From Caryophanales bacterium UBA2289 (lineage in GTDB: Bacteria; Bacillota_I; Bacilli_A; Izemoplasmatales; Hujiaoplasmataceae): a stretch of 49,969 bases of DNA. The first letter of the stretch is position 1. Each line of letters opens with the position of its first letter. The stretch covers positions 1 through 49,969 of the forward strand of contig DDWJ01000026.1 in assembly GCA_002345505.1 (NCBI GenBank). The letters run 5' to 3'. The notes under the pieces were generated by a model, which saw nothing but the letters and a program-made list of their open reading frames with translations, did no database searches and was not told the DNA's origin. Position numbers and translations under genes: made by a program. Shown piece after piece: positions 1-7,441 of the stretch.

Positions 1-43
1 GATTTTATAGAAAAAATAAATAAAATTAATTAAATATTAAAGG

Positions 44-86
44 CATAATGAATACCCGCTACCCCCTCCAAAGGTATTTCATTATG
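44..86 (+). terminator. Stem-loop near the left edge
   Basis: Nearly perfect inverted arms (44-56 and 73-86) flank a 16-base C-rich loop, and a T-rich stretch follows on the plus strand. The shape fits an intrinsic terminator for a gene left of the window or a mobile-element end. No gene is visible in 1-255 apart from this and the next hairpin. Confidence 0.35.
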
Positions 87-208
87 TTTTTTATTTATAA
101 ATTCATGAAATATACTTCATTCAATTTCAAACGCTATACGCGAAATGTGGATATCATTACAAAAGACTTTAATAAATATCCTTGTATTTTGACATAGAAT
201 TTTACTAG

Positions 209-242
209 AAAAAAGAAGAAATCGCTGAGTGATTTCTTCTTT
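209..242 (-). terminator. Terminator of the Pycsar operon
   Basis: A perfect 12-bp stem (212-223 with 231-242) and a 7-base loop are followed on the minus strand by a U-rich tract. It lies 14 bases past the stop codon of the third gene of the operon, so it probably ends that transcript. Confidence 0.7.
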
Positions 243-255
243 AATAATTGGTTTT

Positions 256-1042
256 CTATATTTCAGAACTAATCACATATTTTGTGTCATACCTAATTGT
301 GTCAATTTTTAGATTGTTCAACTTGTAAATAACAATTTTTTGTAAATCTATATTACTCCCATTAGCAGATTCAATATAACTAAATGGCTTAAACCATATT
401 AAGTAGTCGGCATTACATTTTTTAATTGTTTTCACCATTACACTATCTGCCCAAAAACAATGTGGTTTTGCTAACATAGAAGTGCCTTGATCTATATTGG
501 ATTTATCAAGATTATGTATTTGAAGATAATTCCCTAAAGATTCGTCCAAAACAAAGAATATTAACTTGCATTCAGGATGATTTTTCCTGTATTGGTCCAC
601 TTTTTTTGCATGTTTTGAAATCACTCTATCAAAGTTTTTACTATATCTATCGAAGTTATGATCTTCTTCTGTTGGTAGTCTACTGTCACCTAATAACAAA
701 ATTTGCTTTAAAATTAGGAAAATCATCTTTCACACCTAATTTTCTTAATTGTTTCAACATCTTATTCTCTTTGGCTTTTGTGGAATGAGTCTTACCACTA
801 TTAGTTGCTTGATCATCAAATCTCATAACTTCCATCATGAGCTCAAGATCATCATTATAGAAATCTGGTGGCAGATCTGATTTTGAAGAACTATTTTTCC
901 ATGTTTTACATAATTCTTCATCATTTGTTGCTTGAAATATTTTCCATATATCATCAGATTGTGGAAATTCTAACGGACGATTATCAGGATCGCGATAATA
1001 AGCTAAGATGTTTTCTTCATTGTCAAACGTAAAGCTTCTCAT
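256..1042 (-). pseudogene. Third gene of the Pycsar operon, unknown function, frameshifted
   Basis: Two overlapping frames (1042-686 and 726-256) look like one gene of about 260 codons. Removing one base from the A4 run at 698-701 (T4 on the coding strand) joins them: the protein reads through FPNFKAN straight into LLLGDSRLPTEED. It starts 5 bases after the effector stop with only a weak ribosome-binding site, which suggests translational coupling. I recognise no family. The N-terminal part is acidic and polar. The C-terminal part has hydrophobic strand-like segments, KLIFFVLDES and DYLIWFKPF, reminiscent of an alpha/beta nuclease-like core, but that is only a guess. The shift may be a true mutation, phase variation or a sequencing error. 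It is not part of the textbook two-gene Pycsar system, so it could be an accessory protein. Confidence 0.6.
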
Positions 1043-1047
1043 TAAAA

Positions 1048-1572
1048 CTAACCAACTACTACCATGAGTATGATAGTTAAAGGTATAAGTACTAAACCAA
1101 ACTTTAAAGCATTATTAAAATGGCTCATTTTATGCTTTGCAATTTTTGAATTAATATTAATTTGTGAGAGAATCATCTCAAATAGTGTTTCTTCATCTGC
1201 TTTTTTTGCAGAATCTATGTAATCCTTATCTTTCATTTCAGTAAATGAAACAAAAGACACTAGATTTTCAGAAAAGTAATCTGCTTTTTTTGTTCTTGCT
1301 ATGAAAACAGATATTAAATGAAATATTGTGAATCCTAAAGCAATAACATATATAATCCCAAGCACAATTATTAATGTGATTTGTAGCGTACTACCATGAA
1401 CTATTAAATCTGCTAACTTCCCGTATGTGCTTGCAGAAAACCCAATGATCAAGCCTAATAATGCAAGCAAGATAGAAGATTTATTATCTGCAGCAGTAAT
1501 CCATGAGTTAACAATTTCTAGTGTTCTAAGTGAAGTATCTTTATCAAATACTTTCTTTACTGAATCTCCCAT
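1048..1572 (-). CDS. pycTM: Pycsar effector, membrane type (PycTM-like, DUF5706)
   Basis: This is a predicted inner-membrane effector of 174 residues. Residues 22-33 read NSWITAADNKSS, which matches the W-x-x-AADNK signature of the Pycsar effector family. Hydrophobic segments lie at about 33-49, 63-91 and 154-174, with a charged helical region (about 93-150) between the second and third. In characterised Pycsar systems the effector senses cCMP or cUMP made by the partner cyclase during phage infection and damages the membrane, arresting growth. The start overlaps the end of the cyclase gene by 16 bases and has a strong AAGGAGG site four bases before the ATG. The tight coupling to a class III cyclase is the main support. 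The ligand is not visible from sequence. Confidence 0.85.
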   Translation of the reverse strand: MGDSVKKVFDKDTSLRTLEIVNSWITAADNKSSILLALLGLIIGFSASTYGKLADLIVHGSTLQITLIIVLGIIYVIALGFTIFHLISVFIARTKKADYFSENLVSFVSFTEMKDKDYIDSAKKADEETLFEMILSQININSKIAKHKMSHFNNALKFGLVLIPLTIILMVVVG

Positions 1573-2249
1573 GTTGCCTCCTTAATTATATATGTATTTT
1601 GCAAACTTGTTTGATAAGGTTCACAATATCCTTTATGTTTTCTATCAAGATGCTCATGTGTTTTTGCATCAATAATAACTTGATTCTTTTGTGCTAATCC
1701 ACAAAACTTCGATGCGTAGTTTGTAATATCACTTGGATAAGCTACTTCACTTCCATTATCAGTAGTTAGCCTAGTTACATAAACATGTCCAGTTCTAATG
1801 CCTATACCACAACTTATTTCCCAGTCACCATTTAATAAAGGATTCATCGATTCAGCAATGTATGTATTGATAGTAATTGCAGCATCCACTGCTCGTTGTC
1901 CGGAATTTCCTGTTGAATCATTAGTAAATGCACATAAAATTCCATCACCAACAATTTGAAGAATTATACCATTATTATCATTTATGGCTTTCTTACAAAG
2001 TTTAGTATACATCTGATAAACCTTAACCATATTCTTACGTCCAATTGCATCTGTTAGTACAGTTGAACTTCTTATGTCGATAAACATTAATGATGTTTCA
2101 ATATTATAGACTTTCTTACCGCTTGGTATTTGGTTTTGGTCTAAAAATCCAGTTTGATTTATTACCTCAATTTTTCTGTCATAGATTTGTTTTAACTCGT
2201 TCTTTAAAGAATTCAATTCACTTCTATTCATTAGAAACTTCTTTCTCAA
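1557..2249 (-). CDS. pycC: Pycsar uridylate/cytidylate cyclase (class III nucleotidyl cyclase)
   Basis: A single class III cyclase domain spans residues 50-200 of 230, after a short helical N-terminus and with no membrane segment or receptor domain. Metal-binding aspartates are visible in MFIDIRSST (D58) and QIVGDGILCAF (D102). GIGIRTGHVYV (148-158) follows, and the SDITNYASK motif (173-181) places Lys where adenylate cyclases usually have Arg. In Pycsar defence such enzymes make cCMP or cUMP on phage infection; the base cannot be assigned here. Two starts are possible: TTG at 2249 with AGAAGG five bases upstream, or ATG at 2231 (224 residues) behind a weaker purine tract. The upstream region is cut by an IS element only 69 bp away, so the native promoter may be lost. 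Confidence 0.85.
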   Translation of the reverse strand: MRKKFLMNRSELNSLKNELKQIYDRKIEVINQTGFLDQNQIPSGKKVYNIETSLMFIDIRSSTVLTDAIGRKNMVKVYQMYTKLCKKAINDNNGIILQIVGDGILCAFTNDSTGNSGQRAVDAAITINTYIAESMNPLLNGDWEISCGIGIRTGHVYVTRLTTDNGSEVAYPSDITNYASKFCGLAQKNQVIIDAKTHEHLDRKHKGYCEPYQTSLQNTYIIKEATWEIQ

Positions 2250-2318
2250 TAATGCCTTCTCGTTCTTCTTGTAGATCGTTTAACTATTTTATTTGTAGTT
2301 TTCTTAAAATTGTTAAGT

Positions 2319-3802
2319 TGAAATAGCTTCCAAAAGTTGGAGAGAAAAATGGTTACCCCCACACTTGATATTGATATTATAACATATTGTTTCTGTATTC
2401 TATAGGACTCATTTTGTGTTTTGTAACTAAACGTACATTGTTGTAGTAATCAATGTATTCATCAATAGCCTTTATTAATGCTTTTGGGTTCTTGTATTCT
2501 TCTTCATGTCCATACCACATTTCAACTTTCATTCTTCCAAAGAAGTTCTCTGTTGGAGAGTTATCCAAGCAGTTTCCTTTTATGCTCATGGATTGTATAA
2601 TACCTAGTTCTTCCAACTTTGTTTGGTATCTAGAGTTTTGATATTGCACACCTTGATCTGACTGAATCATCATTCCTTTCACATGATTGGAATGATTTTT
2701 CTTTAGTATCTCCAACATCTTTGTTATCTTATCCATCTTGGTATTGGTTCCAGCTGTATAAGATAACACTTCTCTAGAATTAAAATCAATAATTGGTGAA
2801 AGATATACAGGTCCTTTTATAGTGCTGAACATGGTAATGTCAGTGCCTGCTTTTTCATATGGCTTTGATGTGGTGAAATCTTGATTCATATAATTTGGTT
2901 TTGTAAAGCCTAAGTCTCCTGCATATGAATTATACTTTCTCCATTTCTTGGTTTTCTTCTTTGTATATCCTTTGTTTCTCATGATTTCTAAAACTTTATT
3001 CTTGCCGATAATATAGTTCAGCTTCTTAAGTTCTATATAGACCCTGTTATAGCCAATTCTCTTCTTATGCTTCTTTAGGTACAGATAATCTATTTCATTC
3101 TCTATTTCCGAATATTTGTTTATTTTCTTCTTATATTCACTTGTATGATAGTAATAAACCGATGATGCCATGTTAGCTATTTCTAGAAGGACTGATAATG
3201 GATATTCGGCCCTTAACGATGTAACAATGTTTGCTTTCTCTTTACTTGTTACGCCCTCTAGTTTTTTTGTTAAGGACCGCGATTTTTTTAAGTACTCAAT
3301 CTCGGCTTTCAATCTTTGATTTTCTTCTACTAACGCTTGATCTACGATTGCTTTCGCTCTTTCATTTTTTGTAAGATATCCTTTTCTTGGATACGTATCT
3401 TGGATCGCTGCTTCACCTTTTTGTTTGTACAGCCTTACCCAATCCCCCAAGATTGTTGCTTCTATTAATCCAAGATCTAGCGCTACGCTTCTAATTGATT
3501 CTTTGTTTTCGATGACTCTGCTTATCGCTAGTAACTTGGTATCCCTCTTGTATACTCCGTTCTCTCGGTTCAAAAAGGCTTCTCTTCCAAACCTTTTGTA
3601 TATGTTGATTAGATACTTGAAGTTCCCTATATCATATCCTCCATACATCTCTGATGCATGGCTTAATGACTTGCCTTTTATTATATGCTCTTCACACATC
3701 TTCATTTTTTGTTCTAATGTTAGTCTCATAAATAAAAATAGCTCCCTTCATCAGAGTGGTATTTTTAGTATACCATATCTCCAACTTTTGGAAGCTATTT
3801 CA
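2319..3802 (-). mobile_element. IS3-family insertion sequence, complete
   Basis: The element is 1,484 bp, starts with 5'-TG and ends with CA-3'. It has perfect 25-bp terminal inverted repeats (2319-2343 and 3778-3802; core CTTCCAAAAGTTGGAGA). It carries one intact transposase gene on the minus strand. The flanking triplets, AGT (2316-2318) and GGT (3803-3805), differ by one base, so no clean target duplication remains. It sits just upstream of, and in the same direction as, the Pycsar operon. Confidence 0.9.
2377..3729 (-). CDS. IS3-family transposase, single fused reading frame
   Basis: This is a DDE transposase of 450 residues. Two helix-turn-helix segments (about 1-110) and a leucine-zipper-like helix (about 134-155) stand for OrfA. 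They are followed by an OrfB-like HTH_21 segment (about 200-260) and an rve integrase core. The catalytic triad is visible as D297 (AGTDITMF), D358 (IQSDQGVQY) and E394 (DNSPTENFFGRMK). The C-terminus has the usual YIDYYNNVR tail. Many IS3 elements make OrfAB by a -1 frameshift; here both parts are in one frame, as in other single-ORF members. It looks intact and is flanked by perfect terminal repeats, so it may be mobile. Confidence 0.95.
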   Translation of the reverse strand: MRLTLEQKMKMCEEHIIKGKSLSHASEMYGGYDIGNFKYLINIYKRFGREAFLNRENGVYKRDTKLLAISRVIENKESIRSVALDLGLIEATILGDWVRLYKQKGEAAIQDTYPRKGYLTKNERAKAIVDQALVEENQRLKAEIEYLKKSRSLTKKLEGVTSKEKANIVTSLRAEYPLSVLLEIANMASSVYYYHTSEYKKKINKYSEIENEIDYLYLKKHKKRIGYNRVYIELKKLNYIIGKNKVLEIMRNKGYTKKKTKKWRKYNSYAGDLGFTKPNYMNQDFTTSKPYEKAGTDITMFSTIKGPVYLSPIIDFNSREVLSYTAGTNTKMDKITKMLEILKKNHSNHVKGMMIQSDQGVQYQNSRYQTKLEELGIIQSMSIKGNCLDNSPTENFFGRMKVEMWYGHEEEYKNPKALIKAIDEYIDYYNNVRLVTKHKMSPIEYRNNML

Positions 3803-3810
3803 GGTAAATT

Positions 3811-3915
3811 TGTCTTGTCTTTATGGACTTTATCTGTATTTTGTATAACCTCTTTATGAACTTTACTGCAACCTCTTTATGGACTTTATCTGTTTTTGTA
3901 CTATAAGTTCATATT
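3811..3915. repeat. Diverged direct repeat, copy 1, with internal TCTTTATGGACTTTA units
   Basis: Starts with TGTCTTGTCTTTATGGACTT and ends in AAGTTCATATT. It contains three imperfect units of the form TCTTTATGRACTTTA (near 3818, 3850 and 3873). A second copy lies at 4160-4241. Read on the minus strand, the units give open stretches such as DKVHKE and KVHKEV without a start codon, so this may be decayed coding sequence. The IS3 element inserted eight bases to the left. The 3916-4159 stretch between the copies shows no gene, RNA or terminator that I can support. Confidence 0.5.
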
Positions 3916-4159
3916 TTGACAGATCATAAAGCAACAACTGTTTATTACAATTATACTATAAAAACAGCATAATTGTTTGTCCAATTAGGTTAGTCCATTT
4001 TCCGTCACTTTTCTATTAATATGTTATCTGCATACATCCTATAAGAACTTGTCTAAGGTATAGAGGTTTAATGCAATTTTATCGCCTTAGTCCAAGTCTA
4101 AATTACTCGTATCATATCTCACAATTTTGATATCCATGATACTCTCTTAATTGTTTTTT

Positions 4160-4241
4160 TGTCTTGTCTTTATGGACTATATCACTGTTTTTGATAACCT
4201 CTATAGGAACTTTACTATAAATGCTGCTAAAAGTTCATATT
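4160..4241. repeat. Diverged direct repeat, copy 2
   Basis: This aligns to 3811-3915 with a short internal deletion. It shares the opening TGTCTTGTCTTTATGGACT, a middle GATAACCTCTATAGGAACTT and the closing AAGTTCATATT. It ends at the hepT stop codon. The same nine-base start, TGTCTTGTC, occurs again at 5341-5349 beyond the toxin-antitoxin genes. Confidence 0.5.
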
Positions 4242-4560
4242 ATTTATTTAAATTAGATAGCAATTCTGGTATATTTTCTGTAGCAATGTCATAAATGATA
4301 TTCAGTCTAATGCCTTCGTATTCATGTGATATCATATTTCTTAAGCCAATAATGCTTGGCCAATGAATAGAATTATAACTTTGTTTTGCCTCATCTGAAA
4401 GTTTCTTTGCTGTTTCACCAATTTGTTCTAGGTTTAATATTACTGCATCGACTTTCTCGTCGTTGTACTCAAAGTTTGCAAATGTATCGACTTCTTCCAT
4501 ATATCTTCCTATCTTCTTTGCATACTTAATGATACGATCAATATATATCTTATCTTTCAT
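4240..4560 (-). CDS. hepT: HepT-like HEPN ribonuclease toxin (DUF86)
   Basis: This all-helical HEPN protein of 106 residues carries the RX4HXY ribonuclease motif as RNMISHEY (R74, H79, Y81). HepT toxins cleave RNA (including tRNA in studied cases) and are silenced when the MntA partner adds AMP to the tyrosine of this motif; all three residues are present here. The gene overlaps the end of mntA by 11 bases, the antitoxin-first order usual for this pair. It should act in the cytoplasm as a dimer. The toxin motif is intact, so the module looks active. Confidence 0.9.
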   Translation of the reverse strand: MKDKIYIDRIIKYAKKIGRYMEEVDTFANFEYNDEKVDAVILNLEQIGETAKKLSDEAKQSYNSIHWPSIIGLRNMISHEYEGIRLNIIYDIATENIPELLSNLNK

Positions 4561-5044
4561 AAATCAGCGCTCCTGACTTTTTAATTTCTTCATCAATTTT
4601 TGAATATTCTTGAACTGTTTTATTACTTAGAACTTCCACCTTCTTCTTTAAATTTTCTCTTAGTTGTTCAACAAATTCAAAATATTTTAAACCGTATAAA
4701 TCAGACTCCATATATAGATCAACATCACTATGTTGTGTAGCTTGACCTTTGACATATGATCCAAACAAATATACTTTTTCAATATCGTAATTCTTAGCTA
4801 TTTTACTTATATTTTCTTTTATTGTTAAGAATGACAAAACCCCTGAGGATTCATCGATCTTAGCATATTCTTCCATTTTTACTCTTAGTAATCTATCCAT
4901 AACTAAATCTATTGTCCACTCGCTAGGTTTCCTCACTTCTTGTTCCCAGTTTCTTAATGTTTTTACTGGTACGCCAGTTAATAATGAAACTTGTTCTTGT
5001 GTTAATTCTAAGTTTTCTCTAACTATTTTAATATTATTAGACAT
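4550..5044 (-). CDS. mntA: MntA-like nucleotidyltransferase antitoxin with N-terminal XRE DNA-binding domain
   Basis: The N-terminal helix-turn-helix (residues 6-45, including LTQEQVSLLTGVPVKTLRNW) is followed by a minimal nucleotidyltransferase domain (about 70-164). GSX10DXD is present as G95-S96 and D107/D109, and E137 may be the third carboxylate. MntA enzymes AMPylate HepT to neutralise it; the added XRE domain implies that this antitoxin also binds its own promoter. An in-frame GTG at 5056 would lengthen the protein, but AGGTGG (5053-5058) overlaps that codon and sits eight bases before the ATG at 5044, so I chose the ATG. Two palindromes overlap the promoter, as expected for autoregulation. 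Confidence 0.9.
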   Translation of the reverse strand: MSNNIKIVRENLELTQEQVSLLTGVPVKTLRNWEQEVRKPSEWTIDLVMDRLLRVKMEEYAKIDESSGVLSFLTIKENISKIAKNYDIEKVYLFGSYVKGQATQHSDVDLYMESDLYGLKYFEFVEQLRENLKKKVEVLSNKTVQEYSKIDEEIKKSGALIYER

Positions 5045-5066
5045 AGTATTCACCACCTACAGTAAT

Positions 5067-5119
5067 ATTATATACTCCATTGGGGTATTTGTCAATTAAT
5101 TTGTACCCCATTGAGGTAT
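5067..5119 (-). promoter_or_regulatory. mntA-hepT promoter with two operators
   Basis: A consensus sigma-A promoter reads TTGACA (5090-5095), a 17-base spacer, then TATAAT (5067-5072). A 17-bp palindrome of form ATAC-n-CCA-n-TGG-n-GTAT fills the spacer (5072-5088). A second, less perfect copy lies upstream of the -35 box (5103-5119). The centres are 31 bp apart, about three helical turns, so two repressor dimers could bind the same DNA face. The likely ligand is the XRE domain of MntA, which is an inference. Confidence 0.85.
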
Positions 5120-5132
5120 CAAATAAGTTTTC

Positions 5133-5291
5133 TCACACTTCAAAAGAAAAGCTGTTTATCCTAGTTATCCTTTTCCAACAGATCAAGCTTACAAACTAAA
5201 AGTACATGAATATATGGATTATTACAATAAGAAAAGACTGCATTCAAGTATTGGTATGATTCCATCTAGTCTAAAAAGAGGGACTATATAA
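5133..5291 (+). pseudogene. 3' remnant of an IS3-family transposase
   Basis: This stretch is an open frame of about 52 codons with no start, ending at TAA. Its translation contains HEYMDYYNKKRLHSSIGMIP, the C-terminal tail typical of IS3 OrfB proteins, followed by SSLKRGTI. The catalytic core is absent. It differs from the intact transposase at 2377-3729, so it comes from another element. Its left break lies within 15 bp of the mntA operators. Confidence 0.85.
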
Positions 5292-5293
5292 AA

Positions 5294-5325
5294 AAGCTAA
5301 CACATAAAATATCATGTGTCAGCTT
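5294..5325 (-). terminator. Stem-loop next to the transposase remnant
   Basis: Arms AAGCTAACACAT and ATGTGTCAGCTT pair at 11 of 12 positions around an eight-base loop. On the minus strand a run of six U follows, fitting an intrinsic terminator in that direction. No minus-strand gene ends here now, so it is probably left over from the old element. Confidence 0.45.
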
Positions 5326-5353
5326 CGATTATTAAAAATATGTCTTGTCATTA

Positions 5354-5418
5354 CTAAGTTTACGTCAATTTCAAGTACCCCTGACCTAAGTTTACTATAG
5401 TGTCCTACCTAAGTTTAC
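5354..5418. repeat. Three direct copies of CTAAGTTTAC
   Basis: Identical ten-base units lie at 5354-5363, 5386-5395 and 5409-5418, spaced 32 and 23 bases apart. They sit between the transposase remnant and the ABC gene terminator and may be transposase-binding sites from the lost end of an element. I see no gene in 5292-5521. Confidence 0.55.
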
Positions 5419-5521
5419 TTTTTTTTGCGTATATAGTTAGAGATTTATGTAAATTTTTCTAAATTCTATAACATGTGGGTAATATTGACTTATTTTATCA
5501 AAGAATATATTTTCATAAAAA

Positions 5522-5546
5522 AAGCTCCTTAAAGTTCTAGGAGCTT
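5522..5546 (-). terminator. Terminator of the ABC exporter gene
   Basis: An eight-bp stem (AAGCTCCT with AGGAGCTT) is followed by a U7 tract on the minus strand, 10 bases after the stop codon. Confidence 0.85.
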
Positions 5547-5556
5547 CATTTTGTAT

Positions 5557-7125
5557 CTACATACTTATTACTTTATCAAATTTCACCTTATTACCATCTG
5601 AAATGATGTGGCTTATTACAATAAGAGTTATGTCTTCCATGTTAAGAATTAAGTTTTCTATTTTTCTAACATTTTCTATATCTAGATTAGCTAATGGTTC
5701 ATCTAGAATCAATACGCTTTTCTTATGTAATAAGGCCCGCGCAATCGATACCCTCTTTTCTTCTCCACCAGATAAAGTAAAACCATTCTGACCAATTAGA
5801 AAATCTAATGATTTTTTGTTTGCATATTTTTCTAGACCGACTTTATTCATAACTCTAATAAGTTGACTATCATTTATATCTTTGTATAAAGTAAGATTGT
5901 TCCTAACTGAATCTTCAAATATTATATTATCCTGTCTTGATAGTCCAACATATGAGAAAATATTATCTATATCCTCTATCTGTGTATCATCTACATAAAT
6001 ATGTCCATCGTGCAAATCGTGATATTGTAACAATAAATTTATAAGCGTTGTCTTTCCTGAGCCACTATCTCCTTGTATAAGATATCTCCCATTCTTTTTG
6101 ATTTCAAGAGAGAAATCTTCAATTAATTGCTTATCATCATGTGAGAAGTATACACCATCAAATGATATTTGATTCTCTAATTTTTGATTATCAAAATCAG
6201 GTAACTCAGGTATATTTTTTAGGTACTCATTTAAATCATCAGTAATTGATTTTGTAGAGATAATATTTTGTATACATCCTGAAGTCGCTATAATTGGATA
6301 ACTTAATTGATCTACTAATCCAATAGCGATAAATAGTTCACCTACTGAAAACACACCTTTGTAAACTAAAAATATCGAATAAGCTACCACAATAAAATGA
6401 GAAAAGTATGACATAAGCATAGAAATTGTTCTAACTTGAGACTGTTTATTTAAATTATTTTTATAATCTTCAGTTGTAGCATCATTGTTTTTATTGAAGT
6501 TTTTCCTTACTATGTGTTCAATATTATAGTTTTTTATTATTTCAAAACCTTTAAACATATCGCTAATGAACCCTAAAAACTTATTATTACTTTGTAAATA
6601 TATGTTTTGTTTGATCTTCAAATTCTTCTCAGCAAGTTTCGGTACATATAAGGGCATGGTTAATAATAATAATGTAATGATAGCAAGTTGCCAATTTAGC
6701 CAAAACAATGCAGCTGAAACAAATAGAACTTTCAACAAGAGTGTAGTCAATAAGGTAATTGATCTAAAGTACCTATTCTCTATAATTGACAACTCATTTG
6801 TATATTTTGCAACATAAGAACTAGGGCTATTAAAAAACCTATATTTTAAAGACGTAATTTTTTCAAAAAGTCTTTGTTTAAGGTTCTTCATACTACTAGT
6901 AATAATTGTATTTTCAATAATAAAACTAAAATAAGTAAAAACAATTTCTAGTATAATTGCAACTAACAGTGCTACTCCTAAGAATAGGGTTTGATTATTT
7001 CCATCTTCGATGGCGCTATCTAATAAATCTCCTTTTAAAAACTGTACAGCTAAAACGAATATGTTTGTTATGATTATTACAAATGTAAATATAATTATAT
7101 GCTTCTTATTGATGAATTTTTTCAT
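5557..7125 (-). CDS. ABC exporter, fused membrane and ATPase domains
   Basis: This 522-residue half-transporter of the type IV (ABCB-like) exporter fold probably works as a homodimer in the cell membrane. About six membrane helices fill residues 10-290. The nucleotide-binding domain has Walker A GDSGSGKT (352-359), a Q-loop region (SYVGLSRQD), signature LSGGE (451-455), Walker B VLILDE (471-476) and switch H506. It is shorter at both ends than typical 570-600 residue exporters, and the C-terminus stops soon after the H-loop. There is no peptidase C39 domain. The substrate could be a drug, lipid or peptide. The gene is monocistronic with a strong GGAGG site, and a nine-codon reading frame with its own site lies just upstream. 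Confidence 0.85.
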   Translation of the reverse strand: MKKFINKKHIIIFTFVIIITNIFVLAVQFLKGDLLDSAIEDGNNQTLFLGVALLVAIILEIVFTYFSFIIENTIITSSMKNLKQRLFEKITSLKYRFFNSPSSYVAKYTNELSIIENRYFRSITLLTTLLLKVLFVSAALFWLNWQLAIITLLLLTMPLYVPKLAEKNLKIKQNIYLQSNNKFLGFISDMFKGFEIIKNYNIEHIVRKNFNKNNDATTEDYKNNLNKQSQVRTISMLMSYFSHFIVVAYSIFLVYKGVFSVGELFIAIGLVDQLSYPIIATSGCIQNIISTKSITDDLNEYLKNIPELPDFDNQKLENQISFDGVYFSHDDKQLIEDFSLEIKKNGRYLIQGDSGSGKTTLINLLLQYHDLHDGHIYVDDTQIEDIDNIFSYVGLSRQDNIIFEDSVRNNLTLYKDINDSQLIRVMNKVGLEKYANKKSLDFLIGQNGFTLSGGEEKRVSIARALLHKKSVLILDEPLANLDIENVRKIENLILNMEDITLIVISHIISDGNKVKFDKVISM

Positions 7126-7147
7126 CTTTTTCCTCCTTCATTTATTT

Positions 7148-7177
7148 TTATGAAAGAGAATTTCTTAATTTAACCAC
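7148..7177 (-). CDS. Possible nine-residue leader peptide
   Basis: GAGGAGGG (7184-7191) sits six bases before a GTG that opens the frame MVKLRNSLS and then TAA, 23 bases upstream of the ABC exporter ATG. The ribosome-binding site is as strong as any in the window, which is odd for noise. A leader peptide that senses a ribosome-targeting drug is one possibility; chance is another. Confidence 0.3.
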   Translation of the reverse strand: MVKLRNSLS

Positions 7178-7441
7178 AATAATCCCTCCTCGAATATATT
7201 CTATTTAATAATATCATATTTTTAGAGTGAGATACATATATTTTGTCATTATATAAAAAATTAATTAAGAGATTTAGAGAATATATAATATTTTGTGTAA
7301 ATAGATGAAAATCAATAATTTTTGGTTTCATTCTCCATATTTAGGCTATATAATGGAATATAAAAAAAGTCTATTTCAATAACTACTAAACAAAGACGTT
7401 AATCTTATATTTAAGGTTGGAAATAAACTTTAATAGTGAAT
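7178..7441. other. A+T-rich intergenic region between ABC exporter and tmRNA
   Basis: No open frame or conserved RNA is visible. It must hold the ABC exporter promoter, but the base composition gives too many TATAAT-like words to choose one. A weak stem and a T7 tract on the minus strand (plus A-run near 7364-7370) could end the tmRNA transcript. Confidence 0.4.

Noticed and set aside
1557..2249. The cyclase as an ordinary cAMP-type adenylate cyclase
   Set aside because: It has no receptor or membrane domain, and it overlaps a DUF5706-type effector gene, a pairing diagnostic for Pycsar. No CRP-type gene is near.
2090..2326. Plus-strand open frame opposite the cyclase start and IS end
   Set aside because: It is antisense to pycC, runs into the IS terminal repeat and resembles no protein.
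3811..3900. CRISPR-like array of the TCTTTATGGACTTTA units
   Set aside because: The units differ in sequence, spacing is irregular (32 and 23 bases), there are only three, and no cas gene is nearby.
5480..5520. Plus-strand promoter TTGACT...TATATT upstream of 5521
   Set aside because: It would read antisense into the ABC gene, its spacer is short, and such words are common in this A+T-rich DNA.
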